Below are positions 1 to 13,000 of a stretch of 64,000 nucleotides of DNA, in pieces. Source of the stretch: Watersipora subatra (taxonomy: Eukaryota; Bryozoa; Gymnolaemata; Cheilostomatida; Watersiporidae). The stretch spans positions 35,762,121-35,826,120 of the forward strand of contig NC_088711.1 of NCBI RefSeq assembly GCF_963576615.1, in the 5' to 3' direction. Positions within the stretch are counted from its first letter, which is position 1; each line of letters opens with the position of its first letter. Under the pieces are notes generated by a model. It worked only from the letters and a program-made list of their open reading frames with translations. It had not been told where the DNA came from and did no database searches. Made by a program: the position numbers and the translations under genes.

Positions 1-678
1 CTAAATTGTATGCGCGTATCATTTCTTCAGTACAACCCTTTTAAGATTACACGATCAGAGTTTTATAATATAGTAGATGTACGTAGTGAACTGCTTGCTG
101 ATACTACTTTTATAAATCTCTAACCTGTCTCTTTCTAGATCTTTTCTTTTTAAATGTTATAATATATATAATATACTATAATATAATATATGATTATATA
201 TGACATATATATATATAATATATGTCAATATAATATAATATACTTTAACTGAAGGGAGTAATTCACATTGTGGTCACATTGCATTACCGGTGTTCATGAT
301 ACCTAACCGATGTATCTACCTACTGCATCTCTGTTTGTGTCTAACCGTATCAAACTTTATGCTTTCTCAAATTTTCGAAAAATTTCTGTGAAAGTTATAT
401 AGATGCCTTCAGTCATTTAACATGGTAATTATTGACAAATGCTAAATGTTATAAAAACTCATAATAAAAAAACAATGGCGAGTTGCGCTCGAAAAAAAGA
501 TAAGTTGTTTTAGAATAAATATAACACAATTTGATGTACACAACTCAAAGCAAAAGTGAATTGTAAAGTAACTGATTAATGAGATAAATGAACAATTATT
601 GCTGTAAGAGACAGTAAAATTTGTCAAAAAATTGTTTCATACCTTATAATTTTTACCTTACATGACCCGTAGACTGCA
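1..678. other. AT-rich stretch, no gene supported
   Basis: No exon with credible coding content is visible. Positions 150-245 are an AT-only, partly self-complementary run of TATAAT/ATATAT units. The stretch is either the intron upstream of the first FHOD exons or 5' flanking sequence. Confidence 0.5.
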
Positions 679-840
679 GTTTGGTAAAAAATTGGCTTTT
701 ACAGTTTATTCTTCATCAATACATATAGACCCTCAACTTTGTCAAAACAGAGTTGCTACTCTGTGGTTAACTACAAACAAGGCCTATGAATGGTCGAGGT
801 GGTTGAAGGATCTTTTGCTGCCTACAAACACCGTTACTAA
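679..840 (+). CDS. Candidate upstream exon, end of a PH-like fold
   Basis: The frame beginning with the codons for FGKKLAFTVYSSS and ending LWLTTNKAYEWSRWLKDLL has the look of the last strands and C-terminal helix of a pleckstrin-homology domain: an F-x-V-Y strand, a loop, then a strand and a helix containing the typical tryptophan. An AG (677-678) precedes it. The only nearby donor (841) is weak and leaves phase 2, which fits the next exon only if that exon starts at 950 instead of 937. It could be a 5' exon of the FHOD gene, an exon of another gene, or chance. Confidence 0.3.
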
Positions 841-936
841 GTTACAAATATAACTCCAACTTATTCATTCTAAAACCAACATAAACATAGCAAGCGCTGT
901 TCTATCTTTATGTGCGGGTTATAGCTTGTGCTTTAG

Positions 937-1081
937 GTCACAAAAGCAGAAGCTCTAGCTTTGACCTGCTGAATGGAAATGATGACCAAGAGCTTCGTTC
1001 TGCTTCTTGGAATGGCCTAGAAGACAGTCAGAGCAAATCAAGTGCTGATATATTAGATGATGGCAGTAAAGGTAGCAAAAG
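937..1081 (+). CDS. FHOD: FHOD N-terminal extension, exon a
   Basis: The acceptor is ...gctttag and the donor AAAAG|GTATTG. It encodes a Ser/Asp-rich, probably disordered segment ([20 protein letters not shown] and on). It ends in phase 2, which fits the exon at 1530. An alternative acceptor at 950 would change the upstream phase. Confidence 0.6.
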
Positions 1082-4000
1082 GTATTGTATTTATATTATT
1101 TTTATGAGTAGAACTACATATTTGCTTATTCTATAATACATTTTTCACTATTACATTATCTGGCATATTACAATTTTGATCCTTTTACAAGAAACGTAAA
1201 ATCTTGCAAAGATCAGGACTAATGAGTAGTAGTTATGAGTAGTGATTAGCAGTTCATGAGTGGTGAGTAGTAGTTGGAGTAATGAGTAGTAGTCATGAGT
1301 CATGAGTAGTAGTTATGAGTAGTAGTTATGAGTAATAAGTAGTATTTGGGTGTTTCAAAGTGCTGCCCTTTGTAGAGCTTCATTTGTAAGTACCTACACA
1401 ATTGAAAGTCCAAAGTTTCAACTTTGATTTATAACCTTGACCTGATAACCTTGAACTGATAACCTTGAACTGATAACCTTGGACTGATAACCTAGCGAAG
1501 GTAACATATTCACTAACATTTTGTCAAAGAAAAATGAAGAAGAACAAATCTCGAGACGATCTCTCCAACAGTAGTGATGGGAGAAGGCGACGAAAAAAGG
1601 AGAAACCAGTTAACAAGGACTTTCGCAAATCTGCCCTTAATAAAAGTGACCTATCAGGTGAGTGTAGACTCTCTAATAAGGTATCTTACAGCAGCACTAG
1701 TATAATACAACCTCAGATAAACCTTAAACAGTTTTATACCAAAAATGTTCAACAAGAGACTTGAGAGTAATTTAAAACCTGTCAGTCTATAATAAGATCT
1801 GAAAGATATCTGCGATGTCTCAGTAGTCGATAAGAGAGTGTTGAGCGTAAGGAATAACGTCAGCATATTTAGATCCAGACTTGCTAATCAGATAGAGCAG
1901 AGTTCGAATTATCTCTGGTTTAGACAAGGATGGAAGAGCGACTGATGTTGCTGAATGACTAAATGCTATACATTACTCGGTAGTTATGGTGCGATTCAGT
2001 TATGGACGCTATTCGAAAAGTAGTAGCATTAATAACAGGAATAGAGGTGATATTCACATTAATACTACTAGTACATGTAGTAACAACAATACAAATAAGA
2101 CTAATAAGAGTGATGTTAGTAGGAGTGATAATACCAATAGTGATCGCAATAGATATAACAATAACGATATTTACTATAATAAGAGTCGTGTCCCTCCGTT
2201 TGTGCGAAGCCACGTTATGCACGAAATGTGCCACAGCGAAGTCCAACCTAGATATGTGGTTTTCCAGCCAAGCATGCAACCATCTGAACCGCTCGACCAC
2301 CTTTTAGCTCTGTGGAATAAGTGTGCATATAATTATTCTATGTTTTGGTCTCTCAGGGTGCACAGAACTGCCAGCATACAAGTAGTAATAACAGTAACAG
2401 TACTAATAGTAATAGTGATACTACTAGCAGTGATAATAATATTAATAACACGAGCAATAGCAATACTATTAAAATCATAGCTACCAATATAACAGTAACA
2501 GTGATAGTAATTGCGATAGTAACGGTAATAATCATAGTAATTATAATAATAATAGTAATATTAATAATAATAGTAAAACTAAAAGTGTCAGTGACAGCGT
2601 CAGCAGTAGTACTAATAATAGCAGTAAGCAGTTAGAATTGAAACTACACATATATTGATAGCTTTAGTATATATAATAATTAGAGTAACAGTTATAGTAA
2701 TAATAGTAATAATAGTGTTTAGGCTATCAATAGTCTCTAAGCATCGTCAGCGGTCTGCTGGTTCCAATCTTCCTATTCATATCTATTGATTACTTAGCTG
2801 ACTCCACCTTGAATATATAAGTTTGTTTACAGGAATAAAGTGTTATTATGATGGAGAAGATGTGACGCACTTGATTAAACTCTCCCCTTCAGAAGGAGAC
2901 AAACTTTCTGAAGATCTGAGTCAAATTTTGCCACTGGTAGCCAAGGATAAGGTCAATGAAATTGCACCGTGTGCAGCTGTTCTAGGTAAGCCTAAACCAT
3001 TATTTTATTAACAGCTTTCTAAATATTAATTTAGCTGCACACATAGCATTGCTCTAGTTTTTTACTATAGCATGAAACTCCCATCTTGTAATCTTGAAAC
3101 CGTCACACTGAAGAAATAATACATGCAGTAGCTAGAATGCTTTATAATAAAATCATCTTATATAGGTCTTGAACCAGTGACCTCTCATTAAGTAGACCAA
3201 CACTTTACCACTTGCACCACTCATCAACATTCCAAAGTCTCTGAATAATCTCCAGTATTACAAGACTGATGTTCTGTGAAGTTTACAAGTTTTTACGTAA
3301 GGGAAGAGTTGGAAGGGCAGATTCACTACAGCTTATTTAATGCGTAAAAACATGCCGACTCCAGCTAATGCCAGTCTCAGTTGACAATGTTATCAGATTA
3401 GAAAATTTTAGGATTAATGACAATTATTATTGATAATTAGGACAACTGTATTCAAGCGCATTGAGTACAATTGTACTCAATGTGCCCATGGATTTTTGTC
3501 TGGAAAAAATTTGTGTTGAAAATGAAAGCGATGCCGAGCGGCGCCTAGCATGACTAGGCTTTATGTTTTGAGCAACAACTCAGTCAGGTGTGCTTTTAAC
3601 GGACTCAGGTGTGTATGTCAAGTTGCACTTGATAGCTAAGCAATGGGAAGGTGTGACCCACCTTCCCACCTTTTCACTGGTGTGCTCAGCCAACCAACAA
3701 ATTTAGCCAACAGAACTAGTTAGTTCCAAATAAACGTATGCTGGCAACAGTGTACTGAGACATGGTCTGCCTACTGTATGGTACAGCTCAAGAAGTGACC
3801 ATGTATCTATAGCAGCCCTGGGGTAATCATTTGTTGCTGAGTTTCACTTGCAACTTTAATATTGAGGCTTGCAAAGCGACTTTTATACTTTGACGTTTTC
3901 ATGTGCAGCTCTTTGGTCATAAGAATTACTTCAAACAACAGCTTTCAACAAATATTACATATTTTTCTTGTAGTAGTTGGTTTCCTGTTTGTCTAATCAA

Positions 4001-7000
4001 ACTGGAGATTATATTCGCTCTTCTCTGACTTCACCATTGTTATGTGAAGAGCTGTGTGAAAGAATATTAATTTTTTGTAAGCGCCCACAAAACTATAGGC
4101 TGTTTTTAATATTTTTATATGAAATGTTTTTGTTACGTAAAGGATTTTCCGATATTTACTGAGTAGAAATATTCATGAAAGTCATCTGCTGCCGGCATCT
4201 CCCAGTAAAATATTTCATAGAAAAATATTTGGTTCTCCGTAATAATAGTCACTGTGATATGATGGAAAGCCTCAATACTCAGTAATGTTGCCTGTATTGC
4301 AGATAGTGACACCCAAGGGACCAGTTCACAAGTCCAAGAGCAGCTCCCTCAGATCCCATTGTTGCCCTCTGACAATGAAAATGTTTTATTAGCTAACGAT
4401 AACTTCTCTAGAGAAGGTCCTATCTGTATGTTCGAGGAAGAACGAGAGAGTCCCGAAGGAGCTAGCATGCCTGACAATGAGGAGCTGTCGAGCATGCACA
4501 CAAGTCTACATATGGATGAAAAGAAAGATGGTTTGTCAGAACAATGTGAATTAGGAAATTTTATGTCTCAAAGTCTACCGGTATTTCCGACAAATTTCGA
4601 AGACTTTCGAGCTTTGGAATCTATAAATCTCTCGATTCAATCTTTGGAAGACCAAATAAATGCTGTAGACACATTGGAAGGTGAAAAAATAGCTTCGCCA
4701 CAAACTGTCGGAGACATCCAGCACTTGTCACTGTATGACATCTCCAGTCGAAGGTCTATTGAAGATGATCTCTCTAACAGCGGTTACGCTACACCAGATG
4801 TACAGTTTGCTGAAGAAGCCGACCAACTCATTGATCTCCAAAAGACTCACCAACTAGAGGTAGAAATGCTTCAACCTAAAAGTTCTCTCACTAAAGATGG
4901 TTGCTATGTAGATGCAAAAAACGATGAAATAGATATATGGGAGTATGGTGAGGTGTACGAGGAGGGCGAGGTAGGTGAGGGGGTTGTCAAAGTAGCTGAC
5001 ACAAATATTTTGAACAGCGAACTAGGTCAATACTTCCAAGCAAACGATTATCTCAACGATGAAGATCTAGTCAAAGAACCTGGCAATTCTCTTAACTGGT
5101 TAACACCCATTCAGAGTCCCAACCACACCGACATGGCAAGTAACAGCAAAGAGGAGCTAGTGGAGTACGCTCAGAGTAGCTTTATGCCTGAAACTATCCA
5201 GAATGCCGTGCTAACATCGAGCGTAGAATTTCATGAAGATTCCCTTGGTGATCTCGTGAGGTCAGGCTATGCAGAGTTGCAAACTTCTCCCAGGCAATAT
5301 GCACAAATGGAACCCTGCGCAGGGACTATTATGGAGCGCGTAGCTGTTACAACTCCTGAGACACAAATTCACCACTGCAGTTGTATGGAGTTGCTCGCAG
5401 ATCTGCAGCAGGTGTGGCAGCTCAAAGCGCAAAGGGCCCAGAAAAAATATGTCTCAGTCATTGAAAAGAGAGTTGAGCCTCGTGATGTCTTTGTTAAGCA
5501 AAAGACTATTTCTAGAACTGAAATTAAACAGTTTGATGAAGTCCCATTTGAGGTGTCAAAGACTTTGTCTGGTATGGCATATCCAACTGTAAACATTGCT
5601 CATAAGGTCCGACTCGAGACTTGTCAAAATTTCGAGAAAGAAACATTCAACTGCGGAGAACTCTGGAAAGAAGGGGATATATGTGAGGATTACACTGAAC
5701 TCCATCAAGTAGAGAAGCCTCAGCTCTATCATCGTGGTACTGAACTACCACGACATCTTAGAGTGCGTTATGAGCACACGCAGGTTCTCAAGCTAGAAAT
5801 TTTTTATGCTGGAATGGATAGCGCACAGCAAAAGGCTCTAGCTGCTGAGTATAGTTTTCAAACTTTACAGTATGCTGATATCCGTGAAATCACAGTTTCT
5901 CTTCCTCCAGGGACAGCAATATACTATTTTAAGGCTGAGCCTGTTCCCAAAACAAGCTTGATCAAGGCTGCCGGTTCTAGAGTATATCACAAGCCCGTTC
6001 TAAACTGGATCTACAAGCATCAGGTAAAGACATACAACGCAAAGGATTTACCTGCTGCTAAAGCAAGTAAAAAGCTAGCGCATCAGCAAGTGAATGCACC
6101 AGACAAAACTAAAAGCGTTACCAAAGTCATCAACATGCAGTTAGTAAAGCCCACCCCACCAACACAAAAGATCTCACGAGTCCAAGCTGTGAAAGAAAAG
6201 GTCAAAATACAAACACAAAAGATCTACTCGATGCCACAGACTGATGACAGCAAAGTGAAACCAAAGTCAGCGGATTTGTACTCAAAACAGAAACAAGAAA
6301 CAATGCCTTGTGAAGAGAATAAACAGACCAGTTATCACAAGTTTGAAAATAAAAAGCAAGAGCCAACTTTAGTCAGTAAAGAAAGTGATCGGGAGAAAAA
6401 GCGACAAGCAAAAATGACAGAAATAGACGAGCAGGTGCAGCAGCAGAGCAAGGAGCGAGAATTAGCTCGACAAAGGTCAGCTGATGAACGTCGCAAGCAG
6501 AATGAACAAAGAGAAGCGGAAAAAGCAGCCATGAGAGCAGAAGCTCAACGAAAACTAAAAGCAAAATTTGAAGAGAAAGAAGTTCCGACTGCCCAAAATA
6601 AAAGCTTTGACTCGACTAAAAATGTAGATAAATTTTCAGGGTTGAGAAGCAAGATACAGAATAAGAAGCCGTTACCTGAAGACAATCAGAAGGTAGAAAT
6701 TAGTCAAGGACCACAAAAAGCTGAAAGCAAGGCAACAGCGAACAAAATTCAACCTAAATTACAAAGTGGCCAATCAACAAAGACAATCTCTATGACTCAG
6801 TCAGCCCCTGATCTCGGTGTGACTCTTTCGAGTAACCAAAATACAAAGTTTATGCAACCCGAAGACCAGATAGCAGGCTCCGATACAGACTCCTCATTGG
6901 CTGATAGCCAGTCAATAGCTAGTGACACCGCAAACGATTCTGACAGCTCCTCGAGTTCCTGGCGCATGAACTCGAGCATGTATCGGTGAGTTCAGCTACC

Positions 7001-10000
7001 AGACAATTTGTGACTTGTACTTTCTACACTGCGTTTAGTTACAGCCATTATATAGTATGTACACTATGTACAGGTAGTTACGCCTGGCATATAGTGTCTA
7101 CACCGTGTACAGTTACACCTGTTATATTGGGTCTACACCGTGTACAGTTACACCTGTTATATTGGGTCTACACCGTGTACAGTTACACCTGTTATATTGG
7201 GTCTACACCGTGTACAGTTACACCTGTTATATTGGGTCTACACCGTGTACAGTTACACCTGTTATATTGGGTCTACACCGTGTACAGTTACACCTGTTAT
7301 ATTGGGTCTACACCGTGTACAGTTACACCTGTTATATTGGGTCTACACCGTGTACAGTTACACCTGGCATATTGCTTATTGCTTAAAATTTAGTACAAAG
7401 TAAACAACTAATTTTTAAAATTTTTGTTAAATTCATTTCATTGGCTGGGGAGCCTTTTAAATTTTCTTTGTGCACTCGTATGTTATAACTAAATTGATTC
7501 ATTATGTACTTTTGTAAATAACACTATTGCCATTGCCTCTGTTTTATCTTGCTTCTCAAAATAGTCCAAGGACAAAGTGGGATCTAGGAGGAGATACAAT
7601 CCATGAAGACCAAGTATTCATGGCTGACAGCACCAACTCGCTGCCACGATCCAAGGAAGCATTCAATACACATGATGTGAACTTGAACAGATGGCAATCA
7701 ACTGACCGGCTCAAGTCTCTCTGTAAAGGTATCGATCTCAATCAGACCACTGATGACGAAGGAACAAGATCGCAGTCAATGCCAAGAAATGCGCACAGGA
7801 AAGATGCAAAGTCGCACCATCGAACCAAGCCATGGGTTAATGTGTGTAAAACGATTCTCTCAACAAAAGGAATAATTACTACCAGGGAGCTGATGGATGT
7901 TTGTGAGAAAAAGAAGGCACACTTTACAGCGAGACAAGACCGTGACTTCCAAGGGTTTGCGACAGTTGATGAGCTGCTCGACTGCTATGGCATTGCTGTC
8001 AGCAAGGTATGACAGCAAACTATATAGTATACTCAATTTATGTTTTTTAATCTGTATACATGTATATAAATGTATACATAATGTATATATCAATCTGTAT
8101 ACATGTATATAAATGTATATATAATGTATATATCAATCTGTATACATGTATATAAATGTATATATAATGTATATATCAATCTGTATACATGTATATAAAT
8201 GTCAAAAATTGTCGTTCAGTGTGTCTAGCTATAGCTAGACACACTATAGCTATAGCTAGCTATAGTGTGTCTAGCTATAGCTATTAAAATTTGAGAAAGA
8301 TACATCTGCTCTGTGCTGGATTTGATCTCCGTGCCTCTTGTTCCCCAAACAATATGCTAAACCATGCGAGATTGATGGATTCATTGGGTGACATATATCG
8401 CTATGTGGGTGAAAATACACTACCACTTTTCGTTACTGCGCAAAGTAATTTTATGCTTGCTCTCACAGCTCTTATTAGTAAGCTTACTCAAATTAACCAT
8501 TGGCAATGTCTCAGGCTAATGGCGAGTGGCAGGCAACTACATACATTACCTCTTACTGTTTATAGGCTGATGTTTAATACCTGTGCAACGCCAAGCATTT
8601 CGCTAGTTCTATGATACTATGAATGTGTAGGTTGCTGGTTTGGACAAAGTTTTGCCATAAAGTGAACAACTTTGTTTGTTCCCTGGCCTGAATATCGTGC
8701 GGTCCTTTCTAAATTTATTAAACATAAATGGAGCTAAATAAAGCACAGAAAATATTTTTTAATCATATGTTTGTTTGAAAAATGAGTCACTTCGTATTCA
8801 ATTCTGTTAATTCATTGCGTTATTATACACCCCAGAAATTTGCAGGCCACAAATGCATGGCAGCTATTTGTATTATTTTTGTATGGCAAAGATTGTCATT
8901 GACCAACATTGTAATACAAATGGTGAAGGACTATAACTTTGGGAAGCCAACAGTCTTCACAAAATCTCAGCAATGTACAGCCATAAATTATAAAAACTAA
9001 AAAACAATATATTTTTCAGCTTAGAGATTGCGCAGATGTTGTGAAACCCTCGCCTGATGCACTTCATCTGCCAGGAATCTATGTAAGCTCTGGAGGTACT
9101 GCAGATGTTTCTGGTAGACTTCTTCTCTCCATGCAAGCTTGCATTCTCAAAGGTCAGTAAACAATTTCTCGTGAGTGTAGGGAAATGTTGTCTACTAATC
9201 AAAACATTTTTCTTTCCGATTTAATTCTAACAAGGGTGAAAGGATAATAATGTATTATTAAAGTAAAGGTTTGCCTTGTTAGCAATAATAATTTTGTCAA
9301 GGTTTGTCTCCAAACCAAATTTAAAGTGTAGTACTGTGATATATGACTTCTAGGTAAAGTGTAGTACTGTGTAGTATAACCCCTTGGTAAAGTGTAGTAC
9401 TGTGTAGTATAACCCCTTGGTAAAGTGTAGTACTATGAAATATGACTCTTAGGTAAAGTGTAGTACTGTGAAATATGACTCCTAGGTAATGTGGAATACT
9501 GGGAAGTATGACTTTCTGATGGTTTGTTACATTGTAAAGAACTGTAAATTATTTATGTTGTATTATGCAAAATTTTACCGAAATATTTCTACAAACAGTA
9601 GAATTTAAATAACAGTTATTTGATAAACTTGTTTTTTTTAATCAGTTTATTAAGAGATTTGATGAAGTGTTTCTGTAGCAACCAATTAGTCATTCTTTTC
9701 TTTAAGCTTCACAGATATAAACAAGGCCTTATGATCAATTACTAGTTCTTATGGAATATATTAACACACGCTAGTGAGTGTCTACTGTGAACTGTCCTTC
9801 TACATGGTGCTATCTCTTACATATATATCTCATTGCACTGTTCACTCTACCGTAACTTATACCTAAACCAAATCTTAAACCTAAAAACCTTTTTAATAAA
9901 TAAAGTTGGTTATTTATAAATACTCATAACATATAATCATCCCAGAGGCTTTTATGACATCTTTCATAACAGAATACTATACAGGTATTTGGAAATAATG

Positions 10001-13000
10001 TATTAGTTTATACAAGCTGTTTTATGTAAGCATGCATTTATTATCTGAATGGAAAAATTAGGATTTATAGTGAACATCGTAGAAAAATTGTGTTCGATTA
10101 TTTATATATAGTGGAGCTACTATAGAAGCTTTCTCTGAGCTGATCATTTTTACCTGTTATCTCAACCTATTGTAGATATCCTAGCAGTTGCTGAGGGACG
10201 AGAATTAAAGAGAGTTGTGCTCTCATTGAAGCCGATCTTCCAGGTATTTCTTTATATAAAGCTTCACCGCCATTGGTTATCACTCAGTTGTGCAAGGATG
10301 TGACGACTACATGTATAGTCCTAGGTGTGAACTACCCACAGTATTTGTAGCTTTAATCTATGTTTATATTTCTCAAAGTTTGTGTATATGTGTGTTTGTC
10401 TAGGTATAGCTGTTGAAATCTTTGAATAACGAATCTGTGTCACAGAAGATTTGATTTTAAACTCTCCCCTTTGCCAGTCTGATGCCCTATTAAGTTAGCT
10501 ACACAAGCGGGATAGATTCGCTAGGCAATATATGTCGCTATATGGGAGCAAATGCTCTACCGCTTTAGGTCATGACACATGGTGATTACTTAACATCACG
10601 AGAAGCTGGTAGCTGTTATTAATACGCTTACTCAAATTATGCGTTGGCAATATGCCAGGCTAATAGCAAGTGGCAGGCAACTCTCATTACCTCTCATTGT
10701 TTATAAGCTAATTTTAATACCTGGGCAACGCTGAGTAGCACAGCTGGTCTTATAATATATATGATTTACTTTGTACTGTACCATATTTTATATAATATTA
10801 TACACCGTAACACAACATATATGGCAAATTTAATTATGAATTAATTAAATTGTAGGATTGCAGCTTCTTAATGTTTCTAGAACTGCCTTATCAGATTTCT
10901 TTTAATCAAAATTACAAAGTTGTCATTTGATTGATTTTTATCTGCTGAAGCTGGCGCCATAAAGAAAACTTGGCTGCTGTTTTTGATGCACTCGCTACTG
11001 TAACACGTTCATAATCTCACATCTTAAATGTGGCAATAGTTTACATTTGTATTTTCATACTAAGTATGTCTTTTTACGCAGGAGGATGCCGATTTCGTAG
11101 TTGCACTCTTAGATGTTGGAGGCATTGACTGCTTGATTGACCTTGATGCCACAGTCGAGGATCAGCAGAATCAGATATCCGTTCTAAAAGGTGGACAAAT
11201 ACTCCTTTATTTGTTTGGGCAAACAGGAAGTCCACCCAAGAGCTTTGCGCTAGTGCATTTTTGCATATCTTAACATTGTAGCACCTGCTTGAGGTGTCAA
11301 GCTATTATTTTTTACATTCTCTATAATTATTGTTAATCAGTGTAAACATAGCAATTTTAAAAACGTCATAATTTTTCATGATACATTTCACGCTAAAATT
11401 AATTGTGTTATTTTGCAGCACTTGGACAGATTTTGCTCTATAATTTTGGAATGGAGGCTATGATCAATCATCGAGAGGTTGTTCGTTGGTTTTATTCAAA
11501 AATAGCTTCTATGGTGAGTCAAAGCATTCTGATGTCTTAGTTACCGCATTACAAACTGTCCAAAAACATTACGAAAAGTATGCTTTGACATTCTGGGTTT
11601 TTATGTATTCATCAAGTGGAGGCAACTCCATCTGTTATCATTTATTGGGTGAATACTTTTCTAACATTAACTGAAGTGTTAGATATTCAATATAAATGTT
11701 CGTACCTCTACATGGTCATTTGAGACATAATCATACGGTGTGCACATTCATAGGAGACAAGGTCAAGCACTGCGCAACTCATGCTACTCATACATGTGTA
11801 TGAAGCTTAATCCATTGACAAATGTTGTCATATGTTTCTGTATAGCCACCCAAATAGTACTCTGTATTACATATACATGTGCAGTGCTTACTTGGAAACA
11901 TGCAGTAGTTCCACATAGTCTGAACATGTAATTATGCAGATTACTATAAAGTGTTTGTGAAGAAACCGTGAAGTTTGTAATGCAGCACTTGTGTGAGCGA
12001 TCCCTTGAAGATGGAGTATGATGTCTGCTTAGCTTACTGCAATCAGAGGCTGTGTATGTTTTTAAGAACCAATGTTATACAGACAATGACTTAGTAATGT
12101 TGGCTGGACGTGTATAAGTCTAGTGGCAACGAAACCTCAACAACTAGAGACACAGCCAGTTGCGGAGAGCACTTTATGAATGGACCAGTAGGCAATAGCA
12201 GTAGGAAAACAGTAAAATCAGTAAAATACTGCAATGCTTAAATATGAGTGTAGAAATAGAAGGAATCGAGCAGAATGGATCTATCTTATGATAGCAGTGT
12301 TCATTTGTTTTTCCGTCTGTCCGAAACCAGCTGAGGGCGCAAGATAAAACCATTTCTTACTTCTTATGTTAAACATTCGCTCAAGATTTGAAACAGCTTA
12401 TAAACAGCGGTAGATAATTTAGTTGCCATTGGCTAAGTTTCTTTACCCAATGAATTTGAGTAACTTGAGCTAGTCTAAAGCTTTGCTATAATAAGAGCCT
12501 TCCGCTTGTCTGAAGTCAGTTAAGAGTGTTAGGAATAAAGATTGCCTTACCCAAGACTTGACCCTATAAATTTAGATGCACAGATGTAAAGCCTACGCAC
12601 TGCCTCTAGACTATGCATCTACCTTGTCACATATTGGAATACTATAATTGTGCATAGCTATAATCGTTACACAGCATGATCTCTCATGCAAGTGTTCTAG
12701 AATGTATATACATGTATAAAATGGTTTAAAAATGTAAAATGGTTTAAATGTAGTCTATAAAAGGACACCCACGTTTCATCCATTAACATGTATATTATAT
12801 GCCTCAGCGTATCTCTGAAAGTTACATAAACAGTTTTAGGAAGTTGGCATCACTAAACCGCTCTAAATAATAATATATTTTACATGGTACTTTTATTACT
12901 TTATTTTTAAAACTTAACAAATCAAGATTCAGTTATTTTGTCTAAATCATAGCGTTTTGAATCTTATAATGTCAGTAGTTAATCTAGACAGACAAACGGT

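Noticed and set aside
1959-2635. Open frames on both strands rich in Asn/Ser or Ile/Val
   Set aside because: Produced by AAT/AGT/ACT trinucleotide DNA in an intron.
6986-7403. Three overlapping open frames of 87-135 codons in the 35-bp repeat
   Set aside because: They are the same repeat read in three frames; no start context, splice signals or family.
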